Of a DNA stretch of 17,295 bases, positions 15,036 to 17,295 are shown piece after piece. The notes beneath the pieces were generated by a model, which did not search any database, was not told the DNA's origin, and saw nothing but the letters and a program-made list of their open reading frames with translations. The DNA is from Actinomycetota bacterium. GTDB taxonomy: Bacteria; Actinomycetota; Geothermincolia; Fen-727; JAQURN01. How positions within the stretch are numbered: the stretch's first letter is position 1; each line of letters starts with the position of its first letter. The stretch is taken from contig JAQURN010000004.1 in the NCBI GenBank assembly GCA_028715585.1, forward strand, positions 6,443-23,737, read 5' to 3'. Position numbers and translations under genes: made by a program.

Positions 15036-15081
15036 CCGCTCACTCCTCCTTTTCTAGCTCTCCCATTTTCGGGAAAGCCCG

Positions 15082-16146
15082 CTAAGCTTTTTCTTCCCTT
15101 ACATACCGCGCGACAAAGTCTCCGACCTCTCTCGTCCCCAGCCCCATCTTTCCTGCCGAGAGACTTTTCATCTTCCCAGATGTAAGGAGGCGAATAATTG
15201 CTTCCTCAATCAGCTTGGAAGCTCTATCTTCCTCCAAAAAATCGAGCATCAATCCCACGGCGGATATTGCAGCCAGGGGATTTATGACGTTCTTTCCGGT
15301 ATATTTCGGAGCAGACCCCCCAATGGGCTCGAACATGGAGGTTCCTTCCGGGTTTATGTTCCCCCCCGCCGCTATCCCCATTCCACCCTGTATCATAGCA
15401 CCCAAGTCGGTAATGATATCGCCAAACATGTTGTCGGTGACTATCACATCGAACCACTCGGGATTCTTCACGAACCACATGCAAATAGCGTCAACGTGAG
15501 CGTAATCCGACTCTATATCTGGGTATTCGCTGGAAACCTCGTTAAAAACCCTTTCCCAGAGATCAAACGCAAAGGTCAAAACATTCGTCTTTCCACAAAG
15601 GGTAACTTTTTTTCGCCCGCTCTTCCTTGCGTATTCAAAGGCATAGCGCACGCACCTCTCAACTCCCCTCCTGGTATTCACGGACTCTTGCAAGGCAACT
15701 TCGTGCGGCGTCCCCTTCCTCGAAAATCCTCCAGCGCCCACGTAAAGCCCCTCGGTATTCTCTCGAACTACCACAAAATCCACATCTTCGGGTCCTTTGC
15801 CCCTCACTGGACACTCCACTCCTGGGTAGAGCTTCACCGGTCGCAGATTTATATATTGGTCCAAGCCAAAACGGAGCTTGAGGAGAATGTCTCTCTCCAG
15901 AATGCCAGGGCGCACCTTGGGATGCCCTATCGCGCCAAGGAGTATAGCCTCATAGTTTTTCAGCTCTTCGAGAGCACCATCGGGGAGAGTCTCTCCGGTG
16001 GCAAGGTATCTTCTTCCGCCGTAATCGAATATCTTTGTTTCGTAATCAAATTCACAAACCCCTGCCGCCGCCTCTAAAACTTTCAAGCCCTCGGCAACGA
16101 CTTCAGGACCAGTTCCATCGCCCGGTATGACTGCTATTCTATGCAT
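15082..16146 (-). CDS. leuB: 3-isopropylmalate dehydrogenase LeuB (possibly also beta-methylmalate)
   Basis: Oxidative decarboxylation of 3-isopropylmalate, and of (2R,3S)-3-methylmalate in the citramalate route, with NAD. The 354-residue protein has IPGDGTGPEV (7-16), LLKLRFGLDQYINLRPVKL (88-106), VRENTEGLY (127-135, Tyr135), catalytic KTNV (Lys186), and the metal-binding aspartates Asp219, Asp243 and Asp247 within DNMFGDIITDLGA. It closes with the GGSAPKY/INPLAAI block. The ERDILLKLRF..NLRP wording is the variant seen in actinobacterial and archaeal-type LeuB and in tartrate-dehydrogenase relatives, not the E. coli type. The ATG at 16146 has GGAG upstream; the gap to leuD is 63 bp and holds nothing notable. 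Confidence 0.94.
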   Translation of the reverse strand: MHRIAVIPGDGTGPEVVAEGLKVLEAAAGVCEFDYETKIFDYGGRRYLATGETLPDGALEELKNYEAILLGAIGHPKVRPGILERDILLKLRFGLDQYINLRPVKLYPGVECPVRGKGPEDVDFVVVRENTEGLYVGAGGFSRKGTPHEVALQESVNTRRGVERCVRYAFEYARKSGRKKVTLCGKTNVLTFAFDLWERVFNEVSSEYPDIESDYAHVDAICMWFVKNPEWFDVIVTDNMFGDIITDLGAMIQGGMGIAAGGNINPEGTSMFEPIGGSAPKYTGKNVINPLAAISAVGLMLDFLEEDRASKLIEEAIIRLLTSGKMKSLSAGKMGLGTREVGDFVARYVREEKA

Positions 16147-16209
16147 TACATCTCCATGAAAACCAAATCAATCCGCCCTTGGGCAAATAAATCGCAAGGG
16201 CATGCGCTT

Positions 16210-16719
16210 TTAGGAAACTGTGGAGGACATGATGTACTCGATGAGTCCCCCAGCGTCTATTATTCGCCTCATGAATGGAGGATACGGAACGAAATCAAAT
16301 GCCCTCCCCCTCGTAACATTTTCAACCTTTCCCCGCAATAAATCGACTTTTATCATATCGTCATCCTTGGTAGCAGACACAAACGAGGGACACTCAACAA
16401 TCGCAAGACCGACGTTCACCGCGTTCCGAAAAAAAATCCTAGCGAAGGACTTGGCGACAACGCAAGATATTCCCCTACCCTTTATAGCAAGGGGCGCGTG
16501 CTCCCTGCTCGAACCAGACCCGAAATTCGTCCCCGCAACTATTATCCTGCCTTCTCCCAGTCTAGAAACAAAGTCATCTCCAAGCCCCTCGAAAAGATGC
16601 TCTCCCAAAGCTCCTGCGTCGGAAGTCACCAGATAGGTAGCTGGAATGATGAGGTCGGTATCGACGTTATCTCCCAGCAAAATGGCTTTCCCCTCTAGGA
16701 CATCATCTTTATCTCTCAT
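16210..16719 (-). CDS. leuD: 3-isopropylmalate/citramalate dehydratase small subunit LeuD
   Basis: Swivel-domain subunit that completes the LeuC active site of the isomerase. With the ATG at 16719 it has 169 residues, the length of the short (archaeal/LeuD2-type) small subunit. It begins at the [21 protein letters not shown] block and contains [22 protein letters not shown] and [15 protein letters not shown]. The ATG at 16719 shares bases with the leuC TGA (TGATG) and has GGGAG eight bases upstream, better than an in-frame TTG at 16734 inside leuC. Short LeuD and LeuC of this type often act on both isopropylmalate and citramalate. Confidence 0.94.
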   Translation of the reverse strand: MRDKDDVLEGKAILLGDNVDTDLIIPATYLVTSDAGALGEHLFEGLGDDFVSRLGEGRIIVAGTNFGSGSSREHAPLAIKGRGISCVVAKSFARIFFRNAVNVGLAIVECPSFVSATKDDDMIKVDLLRGKVENVTRGRAFDFVPYPPFMRRIIDAGGLIEYIMSSTVS

Positions 16720-17295
16720 CAGACTATCTCCCAAGGACTTGTGATGATTCCAGTAATCGCCGAGGCGGCAGCCACCGCGGGGTTCGCAAGATAAACTTCA
16801 CTCTGCGGATGGCCCATCCTGCCAACGAAATTTCTGTTGGTTGTAGAAATCGCCTTCTCCCCAGACGCCAGCACCCCCATGTGACCACCAAGGCATGGTC
16901 CACAGGTAGGAGGCCCTATTACTGCCCCAGCATCGAGGAATACATCTATGAGCCCTTCACGAAGAGCTTTTTTGTAAACCTCCCAGCTTCCTGGGATTAC
17001 AATCAAGCGAATGTGCTCTGCTGCCCTTTTCCCCTGTAGCACCTCGGCAGCAAAGCGCATGTCCTCTATTCTCCCATTGGTGCAGGAGCCTATTACAACC
17101 TGGTCGATTCGAACTCGTGGAGCCTCCTCAACAGGAACACAGTTAGAAGGAAGGCTGGGAAGCGCGACCTGGGGCTCAAGCTCCTTCAGGTCAACTTCAA
17201 TCTCCTGCGCATAGCCATATTTATCGGCTTCCACCGCTATCTCTTCTGTCTCAATCCCCCTGGAATCAAGGTAGCTCCTGCAGATCGGAAGAGCA
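16719..17295 (-). CDS. leuC: 3-isopropylmalate/citramalate dehydratase large subunit LeuC, N-terminus outside window
   Basis: C-terminal part of the aconitase-family subunit that holds the iron-sulfur cluster. The cluster ligands visible are Cys in IGSCTNGR (about 17070-17095) and the pair in PTCGPCLGG (about 16890-16915). The sequence ends [33 protein letters not shown], standard for LeuC. The frame runs open to the window edge through [16 protein letters not shown]; the first residues beyond the window and the whole N-terminal half are missing. The last 14 bases at the edge match an Illumina adapter, so the translation from the final four or five codons (ALPI) is not trustworthy. Genuine coding sequence can be relied on only up to about 17281. 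Confidence 0.93.
   Translation of the reverse strand, partial: ALPICRSYLDSRGIETEEIAVEADKYGYAQEIEVDLKELEPQVALPSLPSNCVPVEEAPRVRIDQVVIGSCTNGRIEDMRFAAEVLQGKRAAEHIRLIVIPGSWEVYKKALREGLIDVFLDAGAVIGPPTCGPCLGGHMGVLASGEKAISTTNRNFVGRMGHPQSEVYLANPAVAAASAITGIITSPWEIV
17282..17295 (+). other. Probable Illumina adapter residue at contig end
   Basis: AGATCGGAAGAGCA, the last 14 bases, equals the start of the TruSeq read-1 adapter without mismatch, including the final A that distinguishes it from the read-2 adapter. It lies exactly at the window end, where read-through would put it. Confidence 0.85.

Noticed and set aside
15496..16077. 193-residue plus-strand reading frame
   Set aside because: It lies wholly antisense to leuB, whose motifs and length are complete; the frame is a shadow.
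16720..16734. Upstream TTG start for leuD
   Set aside because: The ATG at 16719 overlaps the leuC stop as TGATG, has a GGGAG site, and begins at the conserved family start.
1..17295. CRISPR array, toxin-antitoxin, restriction or other defence system
   Set aside because: No regularly spaced repeats of CRISPR form and no protein with such domains was seen; all sizeable genes are metabolic, division or membrane genes.

Overview
This is a bacterial window that reads like a slice of a contig from a free-living, probably environmental, anaerobic lineage. MraZ, RsmH and LeuB recall deep-branching Actinobacteriota or neighbouring Gram-positive groups, but this is an impression from protein wording with no tree behind it. 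Starts other than ATG are frequent: TTG for rsmH, ftsL, the FAH-family gene, cimA and probably the membrane protein, and GTG for one glycosyltransferase. Nearly every gene is ordinary in length and intact. No CRISPR array, insertion sequence, phage gene or defence island was seen.

Left block, 1-2828, minus strand: the start of the division and cell-wall (dcw) cluster in the order mraZ, rsmH, ftsL, ftsI, tightly packed or overlapping. ftsI runs off the left edge. Upstream of mraZ lies a clear array of five GTGG boxes spaced 10 and 21 bp apart, which fits a MraZ autoregulatory operator. The same intergenic region must also hold the promoter of the divergent plus-strand pair.

Plus-strand pair, 3138-5838: an NAD-type D-2-hydroxyacid dehydrogenase followed by an IlvB-like thiamine-diphosphate enzyme with no small subunit beside it. 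Their substrate is not known.

Minus-strand group, 5855-9966: cupin, histidinol-phosphate-type aminotransferase, and two different GT-A glycosyltransferases. The second of these resembles the glycosyl(phospho)glycerate synthases. It converges with the thiamine enzyme gene with only 16 bp between them. One possible reading is a compatible-solute or glycoside module in which the dehydrogenase supplies a 2-hydroxyacid acceptor such as D-glycerate; this is inference only.

Centre, 10061-10291: a good sigma-70-type promoter followed by tRNA-Gln(CTG) and tRNA-Glu(CTC), both with encoded CCA. The next 550 bp hold no secure gene, only a candidate frameshifted small reading frame.

Right block, 10841-17295, minus strand: leuC (cut by the window end), leuD, leuB, ilvE, cimA, an FAH-family hydrolase/isomerase and a polytopic membrane protein. 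With CimA these leu-type enzymes fit the citramalate (threonine-independent) route from pyruvate to 2-oxobutyrate and isoleucine, and they may also serve leucine synthesis. The last 14 bases of the window match the start of the Illumina TruSeq read-1 adapter exactly, so the contig end is very probably an uncut adapter and not genome.
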